From NCBI RefSeq assembly GCF_026151205.1, contig NC_087078.1, positions 11,666,175 to 11,730,174 of the forward strand: DNA of 64,000 bases. Direction: 5' to 3'. The notes below the pieces were generated by a model. It searched no databases and was not told the DNA's origin. It saw nothing but the letters and a program-made list of their open reading frames with translations. Position 1 is the first letter of the stretch. Each line of letters opens with the position of its first letter. Source of the DNA: Bolinopsis microptera. Lineage: Eukaryota > Ctenophora > Tentaculata > Lobata > Bolinopsidae. The translations under genes were made by a program, and so were the position numbers. Below, in pieces: positions 33,716 through 44,141 of this stretch.

Positions 33716-34702
33716 ATGTTACTTTTCGTAGCTTTGAGTCTCGCTCTCCATCTTGCTAATGCAGGTAATATTTAACCCTTACGATCCATTGTTGTACCAT
33801 AAGATTTTCATCGCCGGGCCTGATATGAGGGAGAACAGTTCCCCTCAGTCTCAATTTGAAGGAGCTTACCACTCTTTCTTCAATGGAATTATTGGGATCC
33901 ACAGCTCATGGAAATATCATGGAAATAATATGCACCTGTAATCGAATATAAATTAAAGTAGCTAATACAATTTATTACTCATCACTGAATTAACCTTTCA
34001 GATCTCAAGTTGAATGTGATCTGTGATGATCAGATGACACTCTGGATTAACGGAGTCCAGACAGACGTTGCCGGACAGGGAGCCTGGAACCAAATGTCCA
34101 CTGTCAGTTTAGGACCAGCTGGAGCTACGAATGTGATCGGGATCAAATGTTTAAACACAGGAGGACCATACGGGATCATGGGCTCCGTCGAAGATGAGTC
34201 AGGGAACAATGTTCTCGTTACTGACAACTCTTGGAGCTGCTCAAATGCTGCTGATGCTGGCTGGGAAAAGGCAGGCTTTGTAGAGGGAGACAACTGGAAC
34301 GCAGCATCTTACTACCCCCACAGCGTCTACATCACCAATAACGGACCGTGGGCCGCCGCAATGTCAGCCAACAAACAAATCATCTGGACTGCTAGCGCCG
34401 CAGATACCATTGTTTACTGCCGAAAAGTAATTTCAGGTTAGAGGGGAAGGTAAGTTGGGGGGAGTTGAAATGCTGAGATCTTAAATGTTGTTCCTCGGCC
34501 TCATAGTCCTATATAGCTGATAGTGATACTTATAAGGTTAGTTTCAAAATCGATAAAATGCGCTGTTGCCTGTTCGTCATTATTTAATTTACCCCATCAG
34601 ATTAATTTGAGATTAATTATGTGATACTGATTAACTGTTTTAATTATGTTCCTCGTTTCAGGAATGCAGATAGAACAGACCGGTCACAGGGACTGGAAAT
34701 GA
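33716..34702 (+). CDS. Small secreted galactose-binding-like protein, three exons
   Basis: Exons 33716-33764, 34002-34436 and 34662-34702 give 525 nt, 174 residues plus TGA, with phase-1 introns. Exon 1 encodes a signal peptide, MLLFVALSLALHLANA, with cleavage expected at its end. Exon 2 (435 nt) is a near-copy of the last exon of the upstream 8-cysteine gene, with the same core (WSCSNAADAGWEKAGFVEG, NWNAASYYPHSVYITNNGPW, DTIVYCRKVI). Exon 3 adds GMQIEQTGHRDWK. The domain resembles galactose-binding jelly rolls, where a TD.SW and W...DN.W pattern recurs, so a lectin-like extracellular role is plausible but unproven. It is the simplest form of the pair and probably arose by local duplication; the direction of that event is not known. 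Confidence 0.82.
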
Positions 34703-35256
34703 AGTGCGAAAAGAAAAGAAACAAAGAAGATACGAGATGAAAAATTATCGATTACGAGACTATAAGGGTTTTATGTCTAACGATTTTCCATCTTTTATTT
34801 TCGAAAGTTTTGTAGGCGAATGGTAATTTTTGATAAAACTGCAAAAAATTTCAAATACTTTAATCGTCGGATGATCATGACCCTCAAACGATTATAAAGT
34901 ATTTACAATTTTTAGCAGTTCATCAAAGATTGTTGATTCGTTTAAAGGGATAACGTTTTAATTTTCAAAAATAATACATATAAATGATACTCAAGTTTGA
35001 TACCAGTTCAATTATTGCTCCATGTAATTGTATATATCAGATGGTTGCTAAAATATATTTACCCTCATTTTTTTCGTAAAGCTTTTTTTCAAGCACAATC
35101 TTTTTTCTTTTTCTCAGCGCCAAACTAAGCTTTAGAGAATGTGGATTTAAACTTTTTTTTGGAAAACAAATAGAATAATATATAACAATATAATTTACAA
35201 CAATGTATATCGACCAGATTTGAATCATCAATTAATTGAGTCCATAGGACTCATAA
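34703..35256. other. 3' flank of the lectin-like gene, no gene recognised
   Basis: AT-rich sequence; presumably 3' UTR then intergenic. No feature recognised. Confidence 0.4.
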
Positions 35257-36322
35257 TTAGCTAAGCTTTGATACAAAGCATGCGAACTCAAAGTCGCTTT
35301 CACAACTTTTGTCAACTGAATTAACAGAAGATCTGGTTCCTCTTATACACAGGAGAACCAGCTTCTTGATAATAAATGATAATTTACATCTTACAAAATT
35401 TACAACATCTGAATAATTTTGTTGAGTCTTATTAGATATTTTCTCACACAATAATCTAAAAAACGTTCTCGCTTCTGGCCTGCTGCCACCCGTGACAGAG
35501 TACACCAGTGGACAGAAACTCCCATGTTATACATTCAGAATTTTCTCGTTGTATAACCTCCGCTTCTGAGTCTCAGCTCTCTCGTATATTTTTTCTGTCG
35601 ATGATGAGAGATAAGACTCAGAATTGGGATTGAGAAACTTTATGTCGAAATAGGAGTTCTGTCCCGGACGATAGAATCCCCTGGCACGGACGTCAGGGTG
35701 GGCATTGTCTCCTGTTAGTGTGGTACTTGTCATGAGAAAGTCTCCCCGTCTAAAGTCTGTAGGCGGGGCTCACATTCTACGTCTTTGCAAACAGTTGATA
35801 GTTGTTTGGCTATGAAATCCCTAACTGAGTTGTGGCGGATGATGATGTAGCCTCCTCTTGGACAGTTTAGAGCATGGTTGATGTCCATTTTGGCCCCACA
35901 AACACAGGATTGAGGTAATCGTGGAAGGTCTTTGTTATATCGAAGAAGTAGACTATCCCTGAATTCCCCTTTGTTCAATGTGAACCCATAAGACTTAAGA
36001 GGTAGGACAGTCAACCAACTTGGGCTTCCTTTTTCTCTTGCCTGATTAATTGCACGTGTAGATCAATCACTGCTTTCATTGCAGATAACGTGTATTCTAA
36101 TTCATGCTTTTCTGCCCTCACTTTTAGAATTTCTTTCAGCGACTCGGAATCATGATCTATATCCGTTTCAATTCCGGCCATGGCCTTTACTAAGGACTTA
36201 GTCACTTCCATGGATGTTTTATACTCCTCTGATGCCAACTTTGATAAAACTGGTATGCCTAGTCCCCCACATCGTACGGGTAGCGCAACCGTTCTTCTCT
36301 CTAATGGTGTAATAGGGCATCC
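35257..36322 (-). pseudogene. Decayed C-terminal part of a retroelement polyprotein
   Basis: Minus-strand pieces in three frames read as one protein when frames are switched: 36352-36011 (ERRTVALPVRCGGLGIPVLS), 36014-35730 (KSYGFTLNKGEFRDSLLLRY, CVCGAKMDINHALNCPRGG, RHNSVRDFIAKQL), 35733-35527 (DVRARGFYRPGQNSYFDIKF) and 35505-35257 (YSVTGGSRPEARTFFRLLCE). This order recurs at the C-terminus of reverse-transcriptase proteins common in cnidarian and other invertebrate genomes. The Cys/His cluster and the RHN..RD...EP...FD spacing suggest a nuclease-like module; that is inference. Frameshifts make it non-functional, and its 5' side is cut off by a foldback element at 36323. Confidence 0.65.
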
Positions 36323-36775
36323 GGTTCTTTTGCGATAGTCAAAACGCGACAACTAGCGCTGGATGGCGACAACTAGCGCAAAATATAAATGTTCGATAAT
36401 TGTCGCTATCCAGCGCTAGTTGTCGCCATCCAGCGCTAGTTGTCGCCATCCAGCGCTAGTTGTCGCTATCCAGCGCTAGTTGTCGCTATCCAGCGCTAGT
36501 TGTCGCTGGCTATGCGACACTGTCGCACCCGATAGTTTACTGGGCCGCGCTCAGCCTGTCATTCCGCCTAATCTCTATGTTAATGAACATAATAGCCTGG
36601 GGTCCCCAGGTAACCGATAGTTTGCTATGGCCAGCGCAACTGGTCATCGCAAAAAACAAGTCGATAACTAGCGCTGGATAGCGATCACAACTAGCGCTGG
36701 ATAGCGACAACTAGCGCTGGATAGCGACAACTAGCGCTGGATAGCGACAACTAGCGCTGGATAGCGACAACTATT
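36323..36775. mobile_element. Truncated foldback element (second copy)
   Basis: It begins with the same GGTTCTTTTGCGATAGTC end and the same arm order as the element at 16684 but stops about 450 bp in, without the opposite arm. Only one flank (GGGCATCC at 36315-36322) can be seen, so the target duplication cannot be tested. It interrupts the retroelement pseudogene. Confidence 0.88.
36537..36613. mobile_element. 77-bp MITE (copy B) nested in the foldback copy
   Basis: Inverted relative to copy A at 11380-11456, same length, ends TTACTGGGC and CCAGGTAA. CCGATAGT repeats at 36529-36536 and 36614-36621, a perfect 8-bp target duplication. The intact foldback arm at 16940-16955 shows the empty-site arrangement. 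Confidence 0.88.
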
Positions 36776-36778
36776 CGC

Positions 36779-36880
36779 GCAGTTTGTGGCAGTTAGTGCC
36801 AGTTTGTAGCAGTTAGTAGCAGTTTGTGGCAGTTAGTGGCAGTTTGTAGCAGTTTGTAGCAGTTTGTGGCAGTTTCTTTG
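36779..36880. repeat. Minisatellite of GCAGTTTGTG/GCAGTTAGTG units
   Basis: About ten 10-bp units (GCAGTTTGTG, GCAGTTAGTG, GCAGTTTGTA) immediately beyond the broken end of the foldback copy. Confidence 0.85.
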
Positions 36881-38211
36881 CACTTTGCTCCTCCTGTGAG
36901 CTGCAACTAATATTGGAGGACTTCGCCGCTTCGACGCACCGCGCAAACTAGCATTCTTGCTTCGCAACAACAAGCAATCGTTGCACGTTGCTCTGCTTCG
37001 CAGACAAAAAGGAGACATTTGCGTTCTTTTTGTTTCTGGTTTCGTAAATTATTCCATATCGATCATGTCTCAATAAAGTAATTATCACTTTTGTATTATA
37101 ATTGTATCATTGTATCTTTATATTTTTATTAAGAAAGGGCTCTTACTGCTTACTAATTCGCTAGCCCAAAAATTTCACGTGAATTTGGTTTTTATGGTTT
37201 TGCAGCCGTACAAAACGGTTTTACATAAACCCTTATCCCAATCCTAGCCCTTGTGCAGCACCGCGCACTCATTTATGCTTATCGCAACGATAGATCAGCG
37301 AAATGCTTTGCCGCCTTCGGCGGTCGCGCGCTACTAGCTGCAAGCGAGAGGGCTCTGGTTATATTAGCATTAGAGCAAGTGCCTCGCCGTCTATTCATCG
37401 CAGCTCAGCTCGGAGGTTATAACCCCGAAGCTAACCATAACCCTAACTACAACCCTAACCTTTATATTATACCCATTACCCGAGCCCTATATAAACAATC
37501 GAATTCGTATTTTACTAGCCTGTCACGTGACCAAAACTAGGTAGTGCGCCATCGACAGTGAGCCGCGCGTGCCGACTGTAGGATGGTTTTTTAGCGCTAA
37601 TTTCGGCCAGCAAAATTTTCTTCAAACAAATAGATATTGAGTATTTTTCCCGACCTCCAATTGCAACCAAAATTGGTAAGCTTACTTATAGACTTACAAA
37701 TAAGGAAAGTGTTCGAAAAATTTAAAGCATATCCAACCATCAAACATTATGTTACAGCTAAAAGCAAAGTATTTTGCCCCATTTTGATCACTATATATCA
37801 ACTCCGATATCCACCAAATTTTTCGGACAGTTGTGAAAGTCCTATTGGAAGGTCGTCGCCAATTTTTAAAATGATCTCATTCAAGGAACTAAAGATATAT
37901 CCGAATAATACGACAAAAATCAACGAATTTGGTCAAATTACGCAACTTTTACAGCTACTTTTGCTCCAAAAGCCGCGCACCATCAAATATGGCACTTAGC
38001 TTAGGCGAACCTCACTGATCTTTCCAAAAAGGAAACATATAAGCAACATTTGAAAGAACATAGTGTGGAGTGAGCTATGTGCCCATCCTTGGAAAACCCG
38101 GTGGATGTCCTTGCTGTAAATAACGGCAGTGTTAAAAGTAAAATACAATTTTTAAAAGTAAAATACAATTTTTATTTTCCACAGAAGAATCAGTACATAT
38201 TGAATTATAAA
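36881..38211. other. Intergenic, no gene recognised
   Basis: Mixed sequence with short ORFs of no recognisable family, a few degenerate telomere-like CCCTAA repeats at about 37435-37462, and a twofold AAAGTAAAATACAATTTTT repeat at about 38137-38175. Confidence 0.4.
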
Positions 38212-39079
38212 TATCCGATTTCCCCCTTTTGTCTGGTTCCGGGCAAAAGACCAGGTAGCTTCGATGAGGCCTGGCATGTGGGTCTGGATGTGCTGGTTGG
38301 CGGTTCCCGGTGTGGTGTGTGCTGAGACTGGGGTGGATGGCTGAAACCAGGGGACCGCTGGGCTGGGTGGCGAAGCTGGTGGTCGTAACGGAGGCAGTCC
38401 ACATTGAGCACCCAAGCGACGAAAGTCGCTAGGTAGCTCGTGGGGATAGCATCCGGGTCGATAGCTGGCGGCGTTGTCTTAGCATGGCGTGCCACTGGGT
38501 GTAGGCACTCTGTTCTGGGCTCGCATGCATCGCGTCAGGGGGCTTGTCGGCTGGGGCGTCTGTCACACGTGTAGGTACTTATTGATTTAAAGTACAGCGG
38601 CAGAGTCAATCCTGAGCACTAGAGCACCACCTATGACTCTGCCCATTTGCTCTGGAGTTACTGCCCAGGACCCAATCCTATCCTGTTTCTCTCACCTATA
38701 GTGATTGGTAATGGTGCTTTATCCAAAGCAAATGACCTTGCCGTGGTAAGGGGGCTTAATCGGTATCACAAGACCAGCCGAGACTAAGCTGTACTGTTCA
38801 GCTGAGCAAAACTGAACGTAGGTCGCACGTGCCAACCTTCTTCCTTTACCTCATTTGATCCCTTTTTCTTTTGGAGCTCTCACAGCCTTCACTCACACCT
38901 GAGCATATAGGGTTTTAGAAGTTCAGGGTGTGTACTTCAAGGTCGGGCCCTTAATACCGATCATTAGCACCCGTTTTACCTTTACCTTATTAGCGGCATA
39001 TCATTACTGTCGCGGTAGTAAAACAAACATCTTTCTACGATACGCAGAAAGTGTTAAAACTCTCACTAATACACTTGGA

Positions 39080-39565
39080 CTACAACACCGGATTACCAGT
39101 GGAGGAGGCTGGACTGAGCTGGCCTCGTGTGGGATTGGCACACTTGCGCAGGCTTCACAGCCTTGCTGCGATGGTGCTGGTTCCTATCGGGGCTGTGCTC
39201 GTTCAGCAACCACCAAGGAATCCACCACTACTACACCTACACTACAACACCGGATTACCAGTGGAGGAGGCGGGACTGAGCCGGCCTCGTGTGGGATTGG
39301 CACACTTGCGCAGGCTTCACAGCCTTGCTGCGATGGTGCTGGTTCCTATCGGGGCTGTGCTCGTTCAGCAACCACCAAGGAATCCACCACTACTACACCT
39401 ACACTACAACACCGGATTACCAGTGGAGGAGGCGGGACTGAGCCGGCCTCGTGTGGGATTGGCACACTTGCACAGGCTTCACAGCCTTGTTGCAAGGGTG
39501 CTGGTTTCAATCGGGGCTGTGCTCGTTCAGCAACCACCAAGGAATCCACCACTATTACCCCTATA
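39080..39565 (+). repeat. Three tandem 162-bp monomers in the LINE 5' region
   Basis: Units start at 39080, 39242 and 39404, each beginning CTACAACACCGGATTACCAG. The length is a multiple of three, so two frames stay open through them and mimic coding sequence. They end 27 bp before the ORF1 ATG, a layout like the promoter monomers of some rodent L1 elements. Promoter function is inference. Confidence 0.85.
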
Positions 39566-39592
39566 CTACAACTCCGCATTTACAAAACAATC

Positions 39593-40021
39593 ATGACTGA
39601 TAGCGGTAATGAGATGTATCAACTGCGTAACACAGATGAGACATTGATTTTCGCAGAGCGGATCAGGTTTCCTGATTTACGCTTAACATCAGACATTATT
39701 GTGATTAAAGGACCTATTTCAACAACATTGCGCGGGAACGCGCACATAATCTCCCATATACTGATAACAACATTATCTATCAATCCTACCCCACTGTGGA
39801 ATAGGATACAGATCACCAACATCTGGGAGGCAGTGGCTGTGCAGCTACATGAAGGTGGGGGCCCGTCGACGGAGTTTAAACAGAGGCAGCGGATCTGGGT
39901 GGATGTCTCACCTTCGGGTGAGACATTCCTAGAGAAACACAGTTTTCTCCCGGAGACGCTGGTTGCTGCTATTCGACTTCGACCAGCCCCCCGACACAGT
40001 GCCCAATCCAAAAGGTCCTAG
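39593..40021 (+). CDS. LINE ORF1, 142 residues
   Basis: From the first ATG after the monomers to TAG at 40019-40021. The frame is open further upstream to 38930 through the monomers, but without an ATG before 39593. The protein has a central beta/alpha-like stretch (RLTSDIIVIKG, ISHILITTLSI) and a basic tail (RPAPRHSAQSKRS). I see neither a zinc knuckle nor an RRM that I can name. LINE ORF1 proteins usually bind RNA and nucleic-acid duplexes; this role is assumed from position. It overlaps the start of ORF2 by about 59 bases in another frame, which suggests reinitiation or frameshift translation. Confidence 0.6.
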   Translation: MTDSGNEMYQLRNTDETLIFAERIRFPDLRLTSDIIVIKGPISTTLRGNAHIISHILITTLSINPTPLWNRIQITNIWEAVAVQLHEGGGPSTEFKQRQRIWVDVSPSGETFLEKHSFLPETLVAAIRLRPAPRHSAQSKRS

Positions 40022-43000
40022 TACCCGTCCGGTGAGGGTAACTGCAGGTGCTGCACGCCACGTCCCCAATACCAAAAAAACAGGTAAAACTCATCATGAA
40101 TATTACTCTGTTACTCAAATCAACCTTAAACGCAAGTACAACGCTTGGAAAACCCTGCTGGTGAACACTCATGGCAGGAAAAATCCTATTGTACTAGCGA
40201 CTGAACCATACACTAATAACAAACACCTAATTCCACCAATAAGCAAAGAACTAACCGAGTATTACTACAAAGTTGGGGACATTAGGCCCCGTGCCGCCAT
40301 AGTAATACACAAAAACCTAGCTGAAAAAAGTTGGGAACTATCGCAATTCACAACCCCGGATCAAGTTGCTATTAAGATTCAACTTAGCTCGACAGAAGTA
40401 ATTCTGGCAGCTTCGTACATGGATATTAATGGACCAGCTCCATCCCACGAAACCACACCTCTAGCCAAATACGCTATAGACAACAAAATACCACTCATAA
40501 TAGGCTCTGACACCAACTCCCAACACACTCTTTGGGGTAACAAGTTGTGCAATAGAAGAGGAGAGGAACTACTTGATTTCCTCTCGTCGCTAGGGCTCTC
40601 CTGTTCCAACAAAGGTTCAACTCCAACATTCCTCAACTCACGAGGTCATAATTCCATCATTGACCTCACTATTACCAACCAACTGGGGGCTGAACTGATC
40701 AGTAACTGGCACGTTAGTGATCTTTACTCAAACTCCGATCACAGATATATCATGTTCGACATTACTTCTGGTCCCAAAAAAGAACCAAGACAAATACGCC
40801 TAGTCAAGAACACTGACTGGGCGAAATTTGACGAGATTCTTTACAACAACAATGATCTCCACAACACCTGCGTTAACACACCACACGACATTGATCACAA
40901 AGTTAACACCATTAATACTACTCTCCGAGCTGCCTTCGAGGAGGCATGTCCCATTACTTACATCTCCAGCGCTGTCAGAAAACCACCCTGGCTAACTCGA
41001 GAAGTTGAGGAAGCACAGAGGGGTATAAGACGCAAACTCATCACAGCTCGTCGAATCAAAACTGATGCTTCGTGGCTCGCTCTTAGAGAAAGCAACAAGC
41101 AATACAACAAGATCCTGTCCAACTCCCAGCGCAATGCGTGGCGGAAATTCTGCGCAGACACAGAATCGGTTAAGGAATCTGGAAGGATGAACAAGATTCT
41201 GAAAACCTGTACTGACACCAATAACAAACTTGAAGCCGTTTATAAACCAAATGGCGAACTCACCAAAAACGCAGAGGAGACACTGGAGGTCATGACACAA
41301 ACCCACTTCAAGGAGAGTGTTACTGATCCGCCAGTTCCGCCTCTCTGCCCCTTACCGATCTCCACAGACTTACTAGACAAAATCTACAGCCCTGAAAGAA
41401 TCGAAAAGGCTCTCCTATCCTTCGATCCCTTGAAGGCTGCAGGACCTGACACTTTAAAACCTATCATATTCCAGAAAGCCTGGGCTCATATCAAAGACAT
41501 AACAAAAAACATTATGACAAAAAACCATGAAACGCAACACATCCCAACTTTGTGGAGGGACTCTCTTGGAATCTTTCTCCCTAAGCCTGGAAAAACCGAC
41601 TACAACAAAGCTAAGTCATTTCGAACGATCACTCTTTCGCCCGTGATGTTAAAGTTACAGGAGAAAGTGATCTTATGGCATATGCAACATGACCTCAACA
41701 TAGCTAATGATATCAACAAACGACAATTCGGCTTTAAGAAGGGCTGCTCCACAGAAGCGGCACTTCATAAAGTTACTCACACCATTGAGCGCAGAATAGC
41801 CAAGAAAGGATATGTCCTAGGTGTCTTTCTAGATATAGAGGGCGCCTTCGACAATGTCTCGTTCAAGGCTATCTCTGAAGCAGTCAAGGCTACGAAAGTG
41901 GACTTGGCTACTGCACAGTGGATCATCAACATGGTAACCAATCGATTCATCACACTAAATCATAAGGATAAGTCGAGAAGGGTACGGATCAGGCGAGGTT
42001 GCCCCCAAGGAGGCATTCTCTCTCCTTTTCTCTGGAATCTGGTAGTCGACGATCTCCTTTCCTTTACCGCAAAAGACATCCCGGGTTACCTGCAAGCCTT
42101 TGCGGATGATCTGTTGTCTCTAGCGGAAGGGGATGATTTAGACATCATCTGGGACCGAACATGCAAAACTATTAAAACGATAGAAAATTGGTGCAGAACC
42201 AAAGAGCTATCTATTAGCGCCCTTAAAACTCAGATAGTCATGTTTACCTGGAATAGTAAGTGGACTCTAAGACCTATAACAGTTGGCAACAACATTATAG
42301 GTCTTTCCAAGTCTGCTAAATTTCTAGGAGTCACCTTGGACAGCAAACTCAATTTCAATGAACATATCATCAACACCACCAAAAAAGCCACGGCATCCCT
42401 CATGCAATGTCGAAGAGCTGTCGGCCCCACATGGGGTATGAGCCCTAAAACATGCAAATGGATGTACACGGCTGTCATCCGTCCAATCCTATCCTACTGC
42501 TGCAGTATATGGATCAGGGCCACTCAAACGGACTATAACGCGAAGAAACTCAAACGTGTGCAGGCATTGGCACTCAGAATGATGTCTGGTGCCATGCCAA
42601 GCACACCTTTTATCGCATTGAATCACCTCACCGACACTTCTGACATCATACTGTTCCTGCAAGGCGAAGCAGCAAAGGGTGCGGCCAGGCTACAAGCTTA
42701 TGGCAGCCTCACTCTTGAAACTATCGCCTTCAGGAAGGGAACTATCAAAAATCATACCACTATCAACAAACAATTCATGGCAGACCTCGTTATCCCACCT
42801 AGAGCAACGAGAGACCTAACAACACCAACCATGATGCTGGGACGGCACTTCACCGTCACAACTCCTGGAGCCGATAACACTGAATATAGAAATTCACTTC
42901 AAAACACCATTGACAACATTACCAGTGAAACGATCACCTGCTACACTGACGGGTCACTCACTGACTCAGGATGCGGGGCTGGCTATATCATCACAACTGA

Positions 43001-43808
43001 CAACAATAACACCACCCTTGAAGAAAGATCATTCAAGCTCCCTGATTATTGCACTGTTTACCAAACAGAGCTCACCGCCATCATTGAAGCTTGCAAATAT
43101 CTCTCTACCTATACCAACACACACATCATCATATGGTCTGACAGTCTCTCATCTATACAAGCTATCTCTGCGCTTTCAACGCGGAGTAGAACTACAAGAG
43201 ACTGTTACGACTCTCTTAATGCACTCGGATCCAACAACACGCTAGAGATACGATGGATTGCAGCACACATCGGATTGTGGGGGAACGAAAAAGCAGATGA
43301 GCTGGCCAAGCTTGGTACAATCAGTGAATCCACTTTGAAGTGTCCAATTCCTCAATCCTACATCAAGCGTCAAATCGACAACAAAGTCAACAGACTGAAT
43401 CAGGAAACTTGGTTAACTGACGGTCCCAGACACACCAAACTGACACTCGGCCACAAGCATGCCAAAATCATCAAAAACCTCAACACTACACTCAGCAAAA
43501 ACAGACAAGATTACAGAACTGCAGTTCACCTCATCACGGGTCACTGCGGCTTAAACAAACACCTTCACACCATTTGCAAATCAAACACCAGTGCTTGTCC
43601 TATGTGCGGCGACGGAGAGGAAACTGTCTCACACTTTCTTGGACAGTGTCCGGCTATTGCCCAAATTAGAGGTCAATATTTCCAGGACTACTACCTCTCT
43701 GTCAATGACATATTCGACAACCAACACATCACCACAATTGTCAATTTCGCAAACCGCACCAAACGCTTAATTGTGCCGGAGGAGCTGGATCAGACCGGGG
43801 TGACTTAA
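39963..43808 (+). CDS. LINE ORF2: APE endonuclease, reverse transcriptase, RNase H, zinc knuckle
   Basis: Open for 1,281 residues; the listed first codon is TTG and the true start is uncertain. The APE-like endonuclease (residues about 45-275) starts QINLKRKYNAW and shows SDTNSQHTLWG and SNSDHRYIMFD. The RT (about 470-790) has KPGKTDYNKAKSFRTITLSP, QFGFKKGCSTEAAL, LDIEGAFDNV, RRGCPQGGILSPFLW and the catalytic AFADDLL. RNase H (about 980-1120) has CYTDGSLTDSGCGAGY, QTELTAIIEA, WSDSLSSI and HIGLWGNEKADELAK, giving D-E-D-D residues. A CCHC knuckle, CPMCGDGEETVSHFLGQC, lies near residue 1220. All catalytic residues appear present. It would nick target DNA and prime cDNA there. Confidence 0.93.
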   Translation: MLLFDFDQPPDTVPNPKGPSTRPVRVTAGAARHVPNTKKTGKTHHEYYSVTQINLKRKYNAWKTLLVNTHGRKNPIVLATEPYTNNKHLIPPISKELTEYYYKVGDIRPRAAIVIHKNLAEKSWELSQFTTPDQVAIKIQLSSTEVILAASYMDINGPAPSHETTPLAKYAIDNKIPLIIGSDTNSQHTLWGNKLCNRRGEELLDFLSSLGLSCSNKGSTPTFLNSRGHNSIIDLTITNQLGAELISNWHVSDLYSNSDHRYIMFDITSGPKKEPRQIRLVKNTDWAKFDEILYNNNDLHNTCVNTPHDIDHKVNTINTTLRAAFEEACPITYISSAVRKPPWLTREVEEAQRGIRRKLITARRIKTDASWLALRESNKQYNKILSNSQRNAWRKFCADTESVKESGRMNKILKTCTDTNNKLEAVYKPNGELTKNAEETLEVMTQTHFKESVTDPPVPPLCPLPISTDLLDKIYSPERIEKALLSFDPLKAAGPDTLKPIIFQKAWAHIKDITKNIMTKNHETQHIPTLWRDSLGIFLPKPGKTDYNKAKSFRTITLSPVMLKLQEKVILWHMQHDLNIANDINKRQFGFKKGCSTEAALHKVTHTIERRIAKKGYVLGVFLDIEGAFDNVSFKAISEAVKATKVDLATAQWIINMVTNRFITLNHKDKSRRVRIRRGCPQGGILSPFLWNLVVDDLLSFTAKDIPGYLQAFADDLLSLAEGDDLDIIWDRTCKTIKTIENWCRTKELSISALKTQIVMFTWNSKWTLRPITVGNNIIGLSKSAKFLGVTLDSKLNFNEHIINTTKKATASLMQCRRAVGPTWGMSPKTCKWMYTAVIRPILSYCCSIWIRATQTDYNAKKLKRVQALALRMMSGAMPSTPFIALNHLTDTSDIILFLQGEAAKGAARLQAYGSLTLETIAFRKGTIKNHTTINKQFMADLVIPPRATRDLTTPTMMLGRHFTVTTPGADNTEYRNSLQNTIDNITSETITCYTDGSLTDSGCGAGYIITTDNNNTTLEERSFKLPDYCTVYQTELTAIIEACKYLSTYTNTHIIIWSDSLSSIQAISALSTRSRTTRDCYDSLNALGSNNTLEIRWIAAHIGLWGNEKADELAKLGTISESTLKCPIPQSYIKRQIDNKVNRLNQETWLTDGPRHTKLTLGHKHAKIIKNLNTTLSKNRQDYRTAVHLITGHCGLNKHLHTICKSNTSACPMCGDGEETVSHFLGQCPAIAQIRGQYFQDYYLSVNDIFDNQHITTIVNFANRTKRLIVPEELDQTGVT

Positions 43809-44048
43809 AGTATTATTTCATATGCTGTCTCGTCTCGTTTTACTTTTCCAAACCCAGCTGGCATTAAGCGTATCATTTTGACTCATATTATAACATCTTA
43901 CACCATCCTCCACCAATCACTCTGATTTCACCGGCAACCTTCCCCAAGGTTGCCACACCCCAGAGGTAGGCAGAGCATCTCAATGCTATCCTCTCGTGGG
44001 CTATCTTGGCCCAGCCTCTCTTAAAAAAAAAAAAAAAAAATATCCGAT

Positions 44049-44141
44049 AATTCCATTAATAATCATTAAAAGTTGCTTTGTCATTTGTAAAATCAAAAAC
44101 GAAAAGCCGTACGCTGAACGCGCGCGGAATTTTTTCTGCAG
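44049..44141. other. Junction between the LINE and the satellite array
   Basis: About 90 bp of unique sequence between the LINE target duplication and the first satellite unit, including CG-rich CGCGCGCGG. Confidence 0.6.

Larger units (their letters stand above)
38220..44040 (+). mobile_element. Apparently full-length LINE of the I/R1/LOA group (EN, RT, RNase H)
   Basis: TATCCGAT (extendable by A residues) directly repeats at 38212-38219 and 44041-44048, defining a 5.8-kb insertion that ends in an 18-A tail. In order it holds a GC-richer leader, three 162-bp monomers, ORF1 and an overlapping ORF2 with no stop or frameshift. APE endonuclease, RT and RNase H in one ORF place it in the I-type superfamily (I, R1, LOA and relatives); the exact clade needs a tree. 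The intact frames and clean target duplication suggest recent mobility. Confidence 0.9.

Noticed and set aside
37253..37540. 95-codon plus-strand ORF as a gene
   Set aside because: It has a non-ATG start and no domain, and it crosses telomere-like degenerate repeats.
38930..39592. N-terminal extension of LINE ORF1 through the monomers
   Set aside because: There is no ATG before 39593. The frame is open only because the 162-bp monomer length is divisible by three, and a second frame is equally open.
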